In this document: positions 1 to 14,590 of the stretch, piece after piece
Layout: each line of letters starts with the position of its first letter
How positions within the stretch are numbered: the first letter of the stretch is position 1
Assembly (NCBI RefSeq): GCF_021018805.1
Contig: NC_086256.1
Span: forward strand, 13,706,032 to 13,770,031
Length of the DNA: 64,000 nucleotides
Origin: Prinia subflava
Taxonomy: Eukaryota > Chordata > Aves > Passeriformes > Cisticolidae
Direction: 5' to 3'
Program-made: the position numbers and the translations under genes
Notes under the pieces: model-generated
The model's input: the letters and a program-made list of their open reading frames with translations, nothing else
The model's database searches: none
What the model was told of the DNA's origin: nothing

Positions 1-3000
1 ACATTAGAAAAGGTTTGTACAGAGCACACAGTTAATGAAATGTGGCACTTCCAGAATGCAGCTGAGGTCTTTAACAGCATTAGCTGATATTTGCAAGTTT
101 GTATGGCTCGTAATAAGATCTGGTGTTAACTTTGCCCAAACTGCCCCCGCAAAAACAAATAATTTTCCCTAGCATAACGTCTTCAGATGTGTACTGCCCA
201 TTGTTATTTATCAGTTACAATGAAAGGCCATCAGATGATGTACATTCTAGCAGATTTGCATTCCAGAGACCATATAGTTCAGTTCAAATGCATACTCTTT
301 CACTAGTTACCTTGTTTTTACACCAAAATATTTGTTACACTGAAAGTTACTTATTTATTTGCAATTACTGTGCAGACACGTAAATTTAGGAATAGCCTTT
401 CTGTAATAAATGTGAATTCAAAAATAGCACAAATATTAGCAACTTAAGGAAAAAGAAGATATTGCTTCAGCTCATGTTTTGCCCCTAAGATACAACTTTT
501 TTGTGATGCTAAGAATCTTTGATTGTTTCAGACAGTTAATACAAAGCATAGAAAACAGACTATGTTATTTTTACAGTATATTGTTGGATGAAAATCCATA
601 TTCAAAGTTCAGTTATAGATGTGAGACTTCCTCATCCTAGGCGTGAACACTTGAATCCCTTTCACTGTTTCCTGAAATTACAATTCTTGGGAAAAAGCTC
701 AACCCCACAACAGTGCGGTGTAACATAGCAAATATAGTAAGAGGAGACATTTCTTGAGACACTGATTAGCAGAAATTTGCATGGATTTTTCATATACACT
801 TTACCAGAATAACACAGTTATTAAGGTCAAAATCATCAAGAGATTATGGTGTGACCAATACAAAATGGGCATTAGGGGCCACCTCATACACACTATTTTC
901 CCAGAAGCTGTAGCCTATAAAGCCTGCAAATCCTTATTCAAAGCCAGAATATGTAGGTTACAACATACAATTAGATCAATGTGCCTACAACACTCTTGCA
1001 TTAAAGTTATTCCCAAATGGGTCAAGATTCCTGGGGTAGTTTCAAGCTAAAAGTAGGATGCAGGTGAAAAGAACTATCATCAGTTTAAGGAAAATCCAAC
1101 TGCTGACACAACCTAAATAGCTATTCTCATACTGAGGTACATATAAATACACAAACTGAAAGAAAAGTTGCATCTAATTACAGGATTTTATTGAAATTTT
1201 TATCATCTGGAATCCATATGGGTCACAATGTCTTAATAAACAATAACACATTCTGTTTTGGTTTACTGAAAATTAACAGGGCATTTGGGAAAATATTATT
1301 ATTGTAAAAGCCTGTTTCGCATTTGTTTGGCAATGCTAGAGCTATCTAAGTGGAAAACAAGAGAACCTCTTTCTTTTTTTTTTCCCCTCTGTTGTTGATA
1401 TTAGGAGAAAACAATGCAGCTGGTAACATTAATGATACCCTATATCCTCCAGAAAGATGAAAGAGGTCAAACCAAGTTGTAATAGGCTTAAGCACATGAA
1501 ACAGCCACACTGGATTGATTAGCTTAGTATGCAGACATGGCAAACCCCTTTTTTAAACAATATTCCATGCTATAGTCCAATAGGTCTGCAAAGTCTCAGG
1601 GCTTTGCACAAGGCAGCTTCCTTAATACAGTCAGCTCTAAAGAAGAATGCAACGAAGGATTGTTTCTGGTTTTTGCCTGCCAGACTTGGAGGGGAACAGG
1701 GAGAGGGGAAAGCAGACTGGATTGTACAGAATCTGTCACAGCACCACACCAGCTACTCTGTTGTGAGCATACTGGCAGCAACCTTATTATAAAGCCCTGT
1801 TTTCAGAGAGATACAATTAGAACTCCATTATAATAATATCTTCTTGGCAAAAATGTAGCAAGCAAGCTCTTTCCAAAAGGGATTTATATTTTAATTAGAG
1901 AAAAATCAGTTCAGCTGTCTTTTTGGAGAGTCAGAGGGGCTGGGTAGGCAAGACAAACAAAACCAGATTTTTGGTGGTTTCTGTAGTTCTTTTGTTCTTC
2001 TTGAGGAATCAGTACCATGTCAATATAATAACCATCATGTAATAAGATCCATACCAAGAAATGAGGACTTCATTTGACAACTGATCAACACTGTCTTTAA
2101 ACATAGTTAACATTATTCCTCTGTAACTCTGTAATCCAGATCCCTGTCTTTCATCTCTTACATTTAATAAAAATAATAATAATAAAAAAGTCTATATTCC
2201 TAGAAAAAAGATTTTTCATTTTCTTGGCCCTTTTTAGGATGCTCATACCTTTACTGTTCCCACCAGTGCTCTGGTCATCAGAGTATTGCAGATGCTAAAA
2301 GGCATGAAATCTCAGTCATCCTTTCCTTTAAAATCACACAATTCCTTAGCACTATTACAGTACAGCTGATTGCACAATTGACCAATTAACCAAAGGATAA
2401 CTCAAGAAAAAAGTGATATATAACATGTAATGGTCCAGAAGGACAATGCCAGAATTTTTCTTACCTTGTACAGTACTGACACTTATTTGACTCAGTGCTG
2501 TTTTTGAGACACTTCCCATTATTGTGCAAGAGAAATTCATGGCTAGCTGGATTTAAGAGCTTCAAACAAATACTACTTTGTACTCAGAAGAAAAATAGGA
2601 CAAGAAAAATACAGGGAATGCAGGGCTTATTTTGATGTCATTTACCATGACTGATCCCAAGTCTAGAGTGCAATCTGTGCAGTACATCCACCTACACGTC
2701 CATCTATTTAGAGACCTTCCCTGAGACTATTAAGAACATCATGAAGGCACCTGAGAAACACACTGACATTGCCCTGTTCAATTTGCAGCTTGCAAACAGG
2801 CTCCTCTTCCAAGGGCTAAATGGTCAGAAGAGGCCATTAATCATCAACATGGTAACCCCAAGATAATGAAAGGTTTTCAACAGAAACTTTTCAACAGCTA
2901 TGAATTTTCACCACTCTTTTTAAAAATAGTTCTTTAATGTCCTCCTGTAAAACAGCAATTTAGCAAAGAATTAGCTTCTCTTTCAGAGAAGGCAACACAC

Positions 3001-3770
3001 ATAGATAAAAAGGCACTGAGATAGACAAGAAAGGAAATTTTCCTACAAAAGATGAACAAAGATTAATTGATAAATAGAGGAAAACCTATTATTGACATTT
3101 TAAAAAAATAATATAATGCAGCTTCTCAAAAGTGCAACCACCATAACCTGAGTTCTCTGTTCACTGCTGAGAATTTGAAAGAAAAGGTGGGAGGGAAGGT
3201 GATATGCTTTGTAATCCTCTTCAGTAACATAGAGGTAAGAGGAAAAACAAGACAATAAAAACACTTGTAGCCTGGTACTAAGGAAAAGCCCCACCTTTCC
3301 TTATTTATAAAATAGCTAAATATTCATATTCATAGCAAAAGCTGACAAATTACAAGTAAAACTTTCAAGAATAAATGTTCATTAAAAAGTTTTAAGCTAG
3401 AGGGGTTTCTTTAATCCTTTTGTCATTTGAGCAATATGTGATCAAAGGCATTTCATTTTTCCATTCCTCAAACATTAAGTAAATATGTGGGCTTAGAAAA
3501 AAAATTCATGTAATTCATAGCAGGACAGAAAGTAGTACTTGATACAAAAAATAATTAAGGCTAGAGTATTAGAGGTGGGAATGAGGGGCACAAAGCCTGA
3601 TTTTCTAAACAAAGACATGATTAATTTTTTTCAAAGTCTGGAAAAAAATTCCCAAAACTATTCCTCTCTATGCATCCATTCGTGCCAACTTTTCATCACA
3701 TTCATTATTGTTATTGGCCAGTAGATGTTTCCCATCTACTTAAGAATAAGCGGAGGGGAACTAATTAATC
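1..3770. other. AT-rich host DNA, no gene recognised
   Basis: AT-rich non-coding sequence. Open frames on both strands stay under about 90 codons, have no recognisable domain and show no exon-like splice context. There are short A or T runs but no clear transposon end. I read it as intergenic or intronic bird DNA. A distal enhancer or a short exon could be missed without alignment. Confidence 0.6.
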
Positions 3771-3799
3771 TGTTTGCTCTACTTTGGTGCTGTTTTTTC

Positions 3800-4450
3800 T
3801 CCAGCCCACCAAACAATGCCACCAAAACTGTCCTGCTTCCCACAGGGGCTGAGGAGAGACCCTCTCCCTGAAGCAGCGGCTGCTGGGCTGCTGTCCAGCT
3901 GCCCTTTGCCCTCAGGCCTCAATGGCCCCACCACAGCTGCCCATGGACCCTGTTTTGACCCAGAATCTTCAGCTGCAGAGCTGCCCCTGCCTGTCCACAG
4001 GGCCTGTGGACCTCACCTGTGCACTGGCACCCAGCTTGACCTCAGACCTGCCTTATCTCCACAGACCTGCCCCACAATCACAGGGCTGGGCCCAACCCTG
4101 GTTGCCCGTCTGAGGCTCAGTCCTGGCGCTGGCCTGCAGGGTGGCTTCCCACCTCGCCTCCAGACCTGCCACATTGCCATGAACTGCTTGGTGGGCTTTG
4201 GGCTGCCCCTGCCCTGCTCCCTGGCTGGGGCGGTGGGACCACTGCTGGCTGCCTCGCCCCAGAGAGCCCCGGTGCTGTGCCCAGCTCCCTGAGGAGCTCA
4301 GGAGGAGCCAGGGCTGGGCTCCAGAGGAGCAGCGGGGCCTCTGCCCCCAGCCCTGGCACCGCCCGGCACGGGCAGGACTCGGTGTCCACTAGCACCACTA
4401 TGAGAGCTTCTCTCCACACAAACATGAGAGGAAGAGTGGCCTTCACTGGC
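3800..4450. other. GC-rich island, unassigned
   Basis: A sharply bounded block rich in CTGCC, CCCAG and GCTGG words sits inside AT-rich DNA. The decamer cagacctgcc recurs at 4043-4052, 4062-4071 and 4161-4170, so part of the block may be degenerate repeat. A plus-strand frame of 172 codons (3774-4292) and a minus-strand frame of 109 codons (4117-4446) both cross it. Both are compositionally biased (Pro, Leu, Ala, Cys) and have no motif I recognise. GC-rich DNA has few stop codons, so long frames are expected by chance. It could be an old repeat, a regulatory island or the edge of an unrecognised exon. Confidence 0.5.
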
Positions 4451-5357
4451 GGTTTGAGACTCCCTGACCAGGAAAGAAAATGTTAGGACAGGCTGAGCTG
4501 TCCTTGGAGAAGCCCCAGCAGCCCCAGGCAGCTCTGCCTAGCTGTGTACCTGCTTAAAAATCTCCTCCATGTGAATATGAATGGGATTTACCTCACCTAC
4601 ACCTGCCAGCTGTGCAGGCTCCTCCCTCTGAACAGGAGAGCAGAGGTGAGACAATGCTTGAAATAATGTGGCACCACAGCTAGTCATGAGTCAGCCACAT
4701 CTGGGTATATTCAACTCCTTTTGTTCTAGTGATTATCTCACTTTTGAATTGTAGGAGTCCTCATGTGCTCTTAACTAGCAACTAGGCTCCAATTCTACTT
4801 CTCCCACACCAGCAATGTTTTGACATTAACAATCCTGTTTTGACTATCGCATATAATGTTTCAGAAAACCAGCACTACACAAGAGACTGTAGGAGTGTCA
4901 GTGGAACAGGAAGAAATCCCAGGTTGGCAGGGCATAGCAGAGCATGCACCACCAACAGGGTATTAAACCTGTAAGTCACTGATATCCAAATGACAGATGA
5001 GATCCATAAGACTGGGAAGAAAAGGGAAGAAAGGTATATTAGGACAGTATTTAGCAAGTAGGCCCATACTATGCATCTCAGCAGGTCCTGAGACTCTTCC
5101 CATTCCACACTCAGTGCAAAACTTTAACTGTCAAAAACTTTCTACTGATGAAAACTGTACAGATTTGGGTAAAAGACACCATCCAATTACTGTTATAGAA
5201 GAAGTAGCCATGGAGGAGAGTGTCTAAAAGCAAACCCAAAAAAATATTTTAAGAATTACTCTGAATAACATAAACTGCTATTGGACCAAAGTGAGAGCAA
5301 AAAATCCAACTCACCAGTAGGAAAAGTCAACTGGAACTTTAGCAGCTGCAATTTCAG

Positions 5358-5382
5358 AAAAAAAAAAGAAAAAAAAAAAAAA
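5358..5382 (+). repeat. A-rich tract
   Basis: A run of A interrupted by one G, 25 bases long. The upstream sequence shows no recognisable retroposon body, so it is called only as simple sequence. Confidence 0.85.
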
Positions 5383-6585
5383 GTGGGGGAGTTGGTCACT
5401 AGGATGGAAGTGATCCAAAATGGAACAAATTTGGATTACCAGAGAGGAGCTCATGGCACATGATGCTCAGTGAGTTTGGATATGTAACCTAGGACAGAAA
5501 CAGTGGAATAACTGGGAATGTAGAAGGGGCTTCACCTATTGAGCACAAGAGAGCAGACTGCAACTACCTTATGAAAGGGAATAATTCAAAATAAAGCAAG
5601 AAGATTGAGCAAGACTGAGGCACCAGAGATCAGATGGTAAGCCTGAATGCAATCTATGGCTGGAATAAGATCTACAAATTAATGAATAAATTAAAAACAG
5701 AGAAATCTCAAAATTAGCAACAAGGTGGAAAAAAAATGCCGAAGAAATATTTCATGTCTGTCATCAACATAAAACATACAGACTAGTTACATCCAGAATA
5801 TTAAAAAAAAAGCATCATGTCAACTATAATTAAATGGCAATAAAGGCAACAATAGGCAAAAGGATAGTAAATCTGAGAAACAGCAAGAAGAGGAAGATAA
5901 AATTTCTTTTTAATTAAAATGGATTCATAGTGTCACCAAATAACTTGGTCTTTAAACTTTACCAGTCATACAATAACAAACTGCAATACCCATAGATCTC
6001 TACTGTGCTTCAAGACTCTACTCTTCCTGCTCATCATTACAACCCGGGAGAGATCTTGAGACAGATCATTATAGCTGAAGTATTTAGCCATGTTTTCCTT
6101 TAAGCCTCCCTTTTTGGCATAAAAAACCTCCTTCTCCTAAATTCTAATGTAATCAGAATGTCTATTGCAGGCATGTATTCTCCTTTGCTGCTGAACGGAC
6201 CTGAATGTTTTCTCACTTTCAGCTTTCACACATTTGTTCTTCCTTCTTATTTTCTCCCTGAAGCAACATTAGCATTGTTTTCATTTCCTAGCCAGCCTAT
6301 TCTTGAATTCTCAACACCTCCCTCTCAGGCAACACCTCACTCTGTTGCCTTCTGCAACACTGCAGCATTAACCTATTTTCCTCCTTGGCAAAAGAAACAC
6401 TGGAGCTCTCCAGAGTACACTGATTCACAAATTTGCCCTGTGAATGACTTCCTGAGGTTCCTAATTATGTATTTTGAAGAAGTCACTGAAATCATGGACC
6501 TGTGAGTCCCAGAGTAAACCAGACCACTTTTCAGCCCACAGGAAAACCTTCATGAAATCCCAAATAAGCAGTTTGGCAGAAAATA

Positions 6586-6629
6586 TTTTTTTTTTCTTTT
6601 TTTTTTCTTTTTTTTTTTTTTTTTTTTTT
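6586..6629 (+). repeat. T-rich pyrimidine tract
   Basis: 44 bases of almost pure T, with C at two places (near 6596 and 6607). Frames through it translate to runs of Phe (plus) or Lys (minus) and are not genes. It could be the reverse-strand tail of an old retroposon, but no body is recognisable beside it. Confidence 0.9.
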
Positions 6630-8387
6630 AGCCTTTTTTGTTTGGTTGGTTTTATTTTTATCACTACGGAGATATGTAGTTTAGGTTGTTTGGCTAATAC
6701 AGCTGAAAAACAGGATGAGAATTCAGCTGAATTGAGACTAACAATTTTCATAGTCCTCTATGAGTATTTTCAGAACAATCACAGAGAAACATTAGGACAT
6801 TGTGGTACGTATTCTGCATCCAAAGAGCAGCAGAAGAATAAATATGACTCATTTTGAAAGGAAAAATGTGAACATGTTTTTTTCTTTAATAAAATGAGTT
6901 CCTGTCATTTCATGGAAGCGATAGGGTATCTGAACTCTCAAAGACTCAAGAGCTCCAACTGCTACCAGGGGTTATAACAAAGAAGAAAATTTTAAAGTAA
7001 ACAAGCTATGATACAGTCAGTCCTGTTGGAGAAATACTACAGCAGCAGTTAATCTCCTGAAAAGGTTCCTCTCCCTAAGACTAATTCAAATGGCAAAACC
7101 AGGTAGTTTCACAGAGAATTTACTATAAAAAGCAGCCATGGCAGGCAAACCTAAAGCTACTTAGCAAGATCATTTTTTTCCCTACATCACCAAGGAAAGC
7201 ACGGGTTAATCTCATGCCTGCTCATGTAACACCTTTAGTAGTCTTGTGGCTTGCTCCATTTTTCTCTGGAAGCAGAGCAGGTTCTCTGCTCCCAGACACA
7301 TTGGTAGGGATCCTGCTTCATGCTATGAAAAGCTGGTAGGCCAAAGACAAACCTTCAGAACTGTTCCTGGACAGACTGCATTTCTTAGCTGCTCCTAAAG
7401 CCTTTGGAACCTCTGATTGATCTTCTTTGAGCACAACTGTAGTCAGCACTTGTACCTCAAGGGCAACAAATTCTGTTAATGCACTCTTTCAAGAGACCTA
7501 TTACAGTTTGAAATCTCAAATCTCAGACCTTCTCCCTGAGTGGCTCACATTACTTTCATCCTTTCAAGATCTATGGGTGTGGTTTGGGGATCAATTTAAA
7601 TTGATCTAACTGTGGACCACTGCCAGACACACAATCCTGTATCTGTGCCTATCAGGCTATGCAGAGTTAGTATAACTAAGCGTCTCTTGTTTGTTGGAAT
7701 AATTAGTAGTCAGATCATTTCCCAGTCAAAGCTATGGCATGACAACAAAGAGAATGGCACTAGAGAAGAGGCAGAAATGTACAACTTGGCACATGCAGCC
7801 CAGACGTGAATCTGCTTGAACTTCCCATCAAACAGCACAATATACAGGGCATCTGGGAGGATTATTAATATGAAATGGAACAAAACATACTATAAACACT
7901 AAAATCTGTGTGTCTCCTTCCCCAAAGGATCCTTATGATTTCATAGAAGCTTTCAGAAAAATGATAATACTATGAGCTGACAATGCAGAACTGGCTTTCA
8001 TTATATGTTTCTTAGGTCAGTATGCAAAATGCCTTAAGAATCTCTCTTCCGTGACAGCCCTGAGAGAACCTCTGCCCACAGAACACAATCACACTACAAA
8101 TCACAGCAAATGGTACTCAAAAGTTCAGCTGTCCAGCATCTGTTTTGTGGTTTTCTTTAATTATTTGGACATACCAGGTTACTTTTACTTCATGTAACTT
8201 TTTTTTCTTATTTTGCCATGAAACAGAGTCAATACAGTAAAGATCTTAATCTGTTTTCTACTTAGGACCCAGTAAGACAAAGACAATAGGAAATTATATT
8301 TGAATTACCTCTTCGCTAAACTTTCCTTCAAGTTTATAAAAAATGTTCACATTATATATAAGGAATAAATAAATGAGAGGATATTTA

Positions 8388-8406
8388 TGTATATATGTAT
8401 ATATAA
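8388..8406. repeat. TATATG/TA simple repeat
   Basis: A short alternating TA run with G interruptions. Low complexity, no other function visible. Confidence 0.6.
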
Positions 8407-11400
8407 TGCTTTATTCATTACTAGATCACAGTTAGCTAACTGGCAATTATGTGAAAATGAAAGTTATCCATATTTTATACTATTTATTTAGTATGTTATA
8501 AGGATTTTTTCCCTTAATACAGCCAAATTATTCCAGAAGCCATTGCATATGGAGTTAACACATTGCCTGTCGACTCATCAAATAGAAACAAGTAATAAAG
8601 CTCCAAGAGTTTAGTTAAATTTAATTTACAACTAAGCAAAACAGTGTTTATTGGAACAAAAAAGGTCATTAGTGTCTTACTAGGAAGCAATTAAAATAAC
8701 AGATCAAAGCCATTCATCAAATCACAAAACAGATGCTAAGCTTTACTGTAAGAGATTTAGAAGCAGTTGTGTATGTAACAGTAGAAGTCCACAAACTATG
8801 CTGTACCTTCTGTGACCACAGAGAAGTTGCTGAAAAACAAGATTTATCACATACTAAATTTGACTATGATTCTCCAGCTCCCAACGTGTTCATCTCACTC
8901 ATCTGGAGACTCAATGTGAAGGCATTGAAGTAACTGAGATGCAGTCTCTGTATTTTTAAAGTTAAAATTATTTAAACCCAATGAAAATAGTCATCGTGCT
9001 CTTGGCAAACCATTCAATCCTCAACACTGAGTTCTGTTTCAACGGTACAGTACAGTGAAAATCCCAACTGTCACTAGAAAACAATGGAATTAAAAAAAAG
9101 GTTTTCAGCAATTTGAACCAGTAACCTGTACTTTACATACTCTCTTCAGAAGTGGACTGAACAGAAACACTCCTCGATTCCTAAACTTCAGGTACATCAA
9201 TTCTCTCCGCAAATTTTAAATAAATAATGAAAAATAGTTATATAAAAAGGCAGGGAAATGGGGATATGAGAATTCTGTTTGTATTAGTTTCTTTATTCAA
9301 TAAAGGAGTTGAAATCCTCTGTAAAAATCCCTGATAATTAGTTGATAGTCTCATGTAACAAATTTAGGAGATGTGTGTATAAAATCTTAAAGTCTCTGCT
9401 TAGAATAACACAGACACTCCATATACATATCCATGTCAAACTGAAACCACTTTTTTTTATATGTAGCTAAACCATTGTCTTCTTGCCACCAAATTTGTTC
9501 AGAAATTACAGTGCCTACCCAAGCTGAACCAAGTCAGAACTGGAAACAGAACTGAGTTGCAATAAAATAGCCCCAACTCACCATGACAGAAGTAGAGCTG
9601 CCCAGAAGCCTGCAGTTGTTTCATTTGGTTTGGATTTTTTAGGAGGGGAGCAATTTCCAGCCCAAATACCCTGATATAGCACAGGTTCAGCAAATTTCTG
9701 TTAACAAACCTTCATGAAGAAATTTCTGAATGGGTCATCAGTATCAGGCCAAATCAGTGACAGATGTGCCAGAAGGAGATTTGATTCACACAAAGCTTTT
9801 CAGGGTTTTTTTCCACCACTGGCTCTGTCTGGATTTTTCCACTATCCAGTGTATCCTAGACCCCACTACCCTGGATAAGAGGGAAAGAGAGCCCAAAGCA
9901 GCAGTTATTACGTGTGGGGAAAAGATTTTCTCTTATTCTGTGATCGGCACACAGTCAAAAGCAAGTTACTTCCCTGTTCCTGCACTTATCATGCTAAGTT
10001 TAAATATTACTACTGGTCATAATGTTAAGTGATAGCAACTGTCACTTCTACCCTTAGGGCAGCTCCTCTGCCTGTACCAACAACCAGCTCAAGATCCTCC
10101 CAGTGATGATTCCCTGCTGTTTTTCACCAATTCTTAAAAATGAATTGGGAATTTGTTGAAGAATGCCCTTAAGCGCATCAAGTGGGGATTCTCATTAACA
10201 AAGGAAACTGCCATATGCTCTGCAAGCAGCTTTTAACCAAGCTCAGGATTACTGACTAAGAGAAAATAGTAGAAAGTAGACCTAATTCCAAACATCACCA
10301 GTGTTTCACCTCGGTTTTCTCTGAGCAATCGTCATCTATATTCACACTCTGCAGAAATGAGATTGACCAACTGGGCTACACACAATGTAATCAAAGGACA
10401 CCTGACCCAGTCATGGATATCTGTGGGAATTAGCTTGCACATCAAAAGTAATCTAAACATGACACTAAGTTCCTTATAAGCTAATGTATTCTATTTCTTA
10501 GAAAATTCAATTAGACTATGCTAAGCTGAGTGCTGTCACAGACAGACCACTTATGGTATCCAGCCTGGCTTGTTTCAAATTAACTTGGGTATCTGTATAC
10601 TAAATTGTGCTGTGTAGCAAGATGAACAGGTAATATAGTTCAATCGTTATCAGTGTAATGAGATATTAAGCTTTTACATCACAGGTTCTCAAGAAGTTAA
10701 TTAATAATAGTTGCATTTTTTTAATTTCATTTTGTAACAGTAGGAATTAATTTTGGTGTGCATTAATGTAATCCATAGGCAGCAGATATCTTTACCAGTG
10801 TATCTTGTTACCTGTGAAAGGGGAAGATGATACAACAGAAGAATACCTTGCAGTAACCCAACTTGGGTAACGATCCACTGGAATGAAAGTCAGTGGTGAA
10901 GGGAGATGCTGGAGTATAAGTCAGATACATAATTTCTTTTTATGGAATTTAGCTTGATATCGTACTCCAACACCTCACCCTAATCTTGCATTTCAGCCCA
11001 CTGAATGACAGAGCAGCTAGAATATACATGCAAAAAATCAGTAATTCAGGACCTCCACACAGACCACTGCTGCCCTTAGAAGTTACTGGTTTACTGGTTG
11101 CAGTGCCAGTCGCAGATCAGAAAATATAAAACTGGCCAGCCATGAATAGAAACAATGTAAAGACAGATGCACTGTTTCTTTGCATGAAAGGGTTTTTATT
11201 TTAGATACCTGTGCTTAAATTCTTCTATATTTTTCTCTAAAGAGAAAGGATGAATTGAAAAACGTGGAAGGGGAGGCAAAACAAAATTATTTTAAAAGCT
11301 GTGCAGATTTGTGTGCTCTTGTTTTTCTATCACAATGCTAACTTTCACTCCTTCTTAAGCTTTAGGGATTCTATATGTAAATTTATTCTTTAACATAACA

Positions 11401-12649
11401 CCTTACTTGCTCCTGAATGAGTGACACTCCTGTAGCATCCAGGCTTACTACATACAGATACAGCATTTGCTGCTAATGCACTCTGTCACACTCTGCCTTC
11501 TAGTTATATGGTACCCCAACTGCAGTCCATGGGCCATCAGTGCTGTTCAGCCACTGCAGCTGGAGCTCAGCTGCAACAGACCTTTACCTACTACAACCTC
11601 CTGCTGAATTACTGGTTATTACGGTAATGCAACTTTAGTCTAGAAATAACATAGCAGTAACATAATGAATAGCTTTCATGAAGGGAAGACTACTTCTCTC
11701 ACTCAAATCCATCTTGCTTAATAATGGTTCTCAAATGCGTGTGTTCCTTACTTCCTCTTAACTAAAAAAAAAACCTGTAGTGCTTTACTGAGGGCAAAAA
11801 TTCTTTTTTTAAGTGACTATCAAAACAAAATGTTAGATGCAGAAACATCTTTTAATTTTCTGATATAAACAAATTCTCTACAGGTTGATATTTAGACAAC
11901 ATCAGTGTAAAGACCTCTCAGCAGTTCTATTTTATCACTTTAAAAGGCAAAATAAGCAGTGACCTTGGTATTAATAAAATATTATACTTATGGATATTTA
12001 ATATGTGATGAACAAAAGGGACCAGGAACTAGGGACACTTTACTGCTTAGACAGAAAAACAACTGCTCAACTAGAGTAGCATTCTGCCTTCACTGAGCCC
12101 ATGGAAGGTAAACCTTCTATGAATAGCAAACAGGAAACTGAATTTGGTGAGCAAATAGCTGGCAAATAAGCCTTTCCTAGAGCCCTGTTATTCAAAAAAA
12201 ATTACAATTCTGTTGGCTCAGAATTTTCTAATTGAATGTTGGGAGTTTTCTCACCATAGAATATTAATTAATTGAACCAGAAAGAATATAGAGTCAGTCC
12301 TAGGAAATCTACTAAGTCCTGTGAAATCTATTACTATAAAAATTTTTTGACAAGTTATCCCATTTCAGTTCTTTCACAATGAAAAGTTTTTGGTCTTTTC
12401 AAGAACTTTGTGTTTTTAAATAGATATTTTAAATAGATTTTTTAAATTAAAAATTAGTTACGTGTAAAATTCTTAAATATTAAAAAATATCTACAGGAAC
12501 AGTAAGTACTCCATTAAAATTTTCAAGATTTTGAATTTGCATGTTGTTTGTCAATTCAATGCCTTGACTAAAATATTGCCCCAGAACAAAAAACAACTTT
12601 CTTTTCTTATCTGACTTTTGAAATTCATGTGTAATATCTTTGGGGGAGA

Positions 12650-13190
12650 TGATTCTGGCCCACCACTGTGCTGTGGTGAGACCCCACCTAAAGCAATGCC
12701 TGCAGCTCTGCGGTCCTCAGCACAGGAGGAGTGTTGATCTGTTGGTGCAAGTCCAGAGAAGTTCACAAAAATGATCAGAGAGCTGGAGAACCTCTGCTAC
12801 GAGGAAAGGCTGAAAGGGTGGGGGCTGTTCAGCCAGTAGAAGGCTCCTGGTGACTGCAGCACCTTCCAGGACCTGAAGGAGGCCCACAAAAGGGTTGGAG
12901 AGGGACAATTTACAAGGGCATGGACTGATAAGGCAAGGGGGAATGGCTTTAAACTGGAATAGAATAGGTTAAGATTAGATATTAGGAAGAAATTCTTTCC
13001 TGTGAGGGTAGTAAGGCACTAGAACAAGTTGCCCAAAGTTGTGGATGTCCATCTCTGGAAGTGTTCAAGGCCAGGTTGGATGGGGCTTGAACAGCCTGGC
13101 CTAGAGGAGGCTGGCCCTGCCCATGGCAGGGGGATGGAACAAGATGATCTTTCAGGTCTCTTTCAACCAAAACAATTCTATGATTCTATC
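12650..13190 (+). mobile_element. CR1 LINE, 5'-truncated 3' end
   Basis: About 540 bases match the familiar tail of bird chicken-repeat-1 elements. In order it shows a ctgtgctgtggtgagaccc-like segment, a stretch around cgaggaaaggctgaaagg, then ttaggaagaaattctttcc, then ggaagtgttcaaggccaggt, and finally the terminal attctatgattctat repeat that replaces a poly(A) tail in this family. CR1 moves by target-primed reverse transcription and is usually 5'-truncated, as here. Substitutions and small indels along the tail show it is an old dead copy. The left border is approximate. Frames of about 60-70 codons across it are not genes. Confidence 0.92.
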
Positions 13191-14590
13191 ATCTAACTTA
13201 ATCATGTTAGGTTATTTAAATATTTCTACAATGATGCAAATTCACTCCTGGAGCCACAAACATTTTAAGAAACAGCTGAATGTGTCCCTGTCTTTATCAC
13301 TGTCTTTGGCAAAATGACCTGTCCTTACTGCACTAGAGGTTAGTTTTAGCCAGCTTCACCTTTAATTAAAGGAATTATTTATACAAATAGGCACAACATT
13401 TTGTGGCAGAATTCTCAATAGCATTTGATTAAATATTATCTTCTTCTAAATCTGCAAACACCAACTTTTCCTTCTACTTAATTATGTGTTTCCTTTTTGT
13501 TTTGTTTAGATGGATACAATTTATTCGGTGTCTTTGACCATGGGAAGGTCAAAGAGAAGGTCAACAGAACACAAACAGGCTGTTTCCACCACAGTCACCA
13601 ATTAGAATATGTCAATTCTTAAGGCTAAAAGATTGAAATCTTCAGCATATTTATAGAAATTCATGGCATGTGTTGCTTTTACCACACTCAGGTAACAATT
13701 ACTTGTTTTAGTTAGTTAAATGTTCATCAAAACCATCAGTTTAGCTGCAGCATCACAGAGCTCAGCACTAATCCATACATCCCAGATACATGCATGGTTA
13801 TCTCCTCAAACTCCAAAAGAGTTATGTTGCTTACAGTGAACAATCCTTTTATTTAACATTACTTTTTATTTTAGTGCCATTTAATGCAGCTGCATAGCTG
13901 TACAGTGTGGTGTCAGTGCTGGATTTGGCCAACAATCCATCACAGTTAAGGTCTAGCTCGGAATTTTCAAGGGTCTGAGGTGTCTTACCAGGAAGTGAGA
14001 GCCCAAGTATTTGTGATTTCATTAAAAACCCACCAGACCCCACTCCTTGAAGAGAAGAAGGAGGACACTTCCAAATTCCTATCTAAATTTCATATTTGAA
14101 GAAAGAAAATGTGTTTTTATAACCTTTACTAAAACACACACTAGTCTTTCTTTGTGGCAGCCTATCTCTTCAAAGAATGGAAACTTGTCTACATCAGGAG
14201 GCTTTAAGTGTATGTTTTGCTCAGCATTTAGACAGAAGAACCATTTACATACTTGAGTATGAAAAGCTGAAAAATAGAAGTTCAAATCAATTGAAATAAT
14301 AATGGCTTTCTGAAGACTGCTAAATATTAACTTACAGTCATATCAAAATACTGATGATCACATCTATAGACCTTTAAGAAAATTATATGCTGGCTGCTCA
14401 TTCCAAATTTTTTCTTTATTATTCAACAATACATACCAGCACATTGACCAAGAGTTGAATACAATAAATAAAAATTATCTAGAGATTGAAATTCAAATGA
14501 CTATGGAATATAGTGTGGTTGAAACCATTTTTTAAATTTGAAGAGCCACTAAATCATTTCTATGATAACTGCTAAGAGTTAAAAATATTT
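13191..14590. other. AT-rich host DNA, no gene recognised
   Basis: No coding, RNA or repeat feature recognised between the CR1 tail and the possible old LINE relic. Frames are at most about 70 codons and lack domains. Confidence 0.5.

Larger units (their letters stand above)
4451..12640. other. AT-rich host DNA, no gene recognised
   Basis: No convincing coding exon or RNA gene is visible. Open frames are short, and those crossing the A-rich tract near 5.36 kb and the pyrimidine tract near 6.6 kb are low-complexity artefacts. I see no LTR, terminal inverted repeat or target duplication. Confidence 0.55.

Noticed and set aside
6461..6857. Frames of 96 (minus) and 127 (plus) codons around 6.5-6.8 kb
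   Set aside because: They are held open by a T-rich tract giving Lys or Phe runs, with no recognisable domain outside it.
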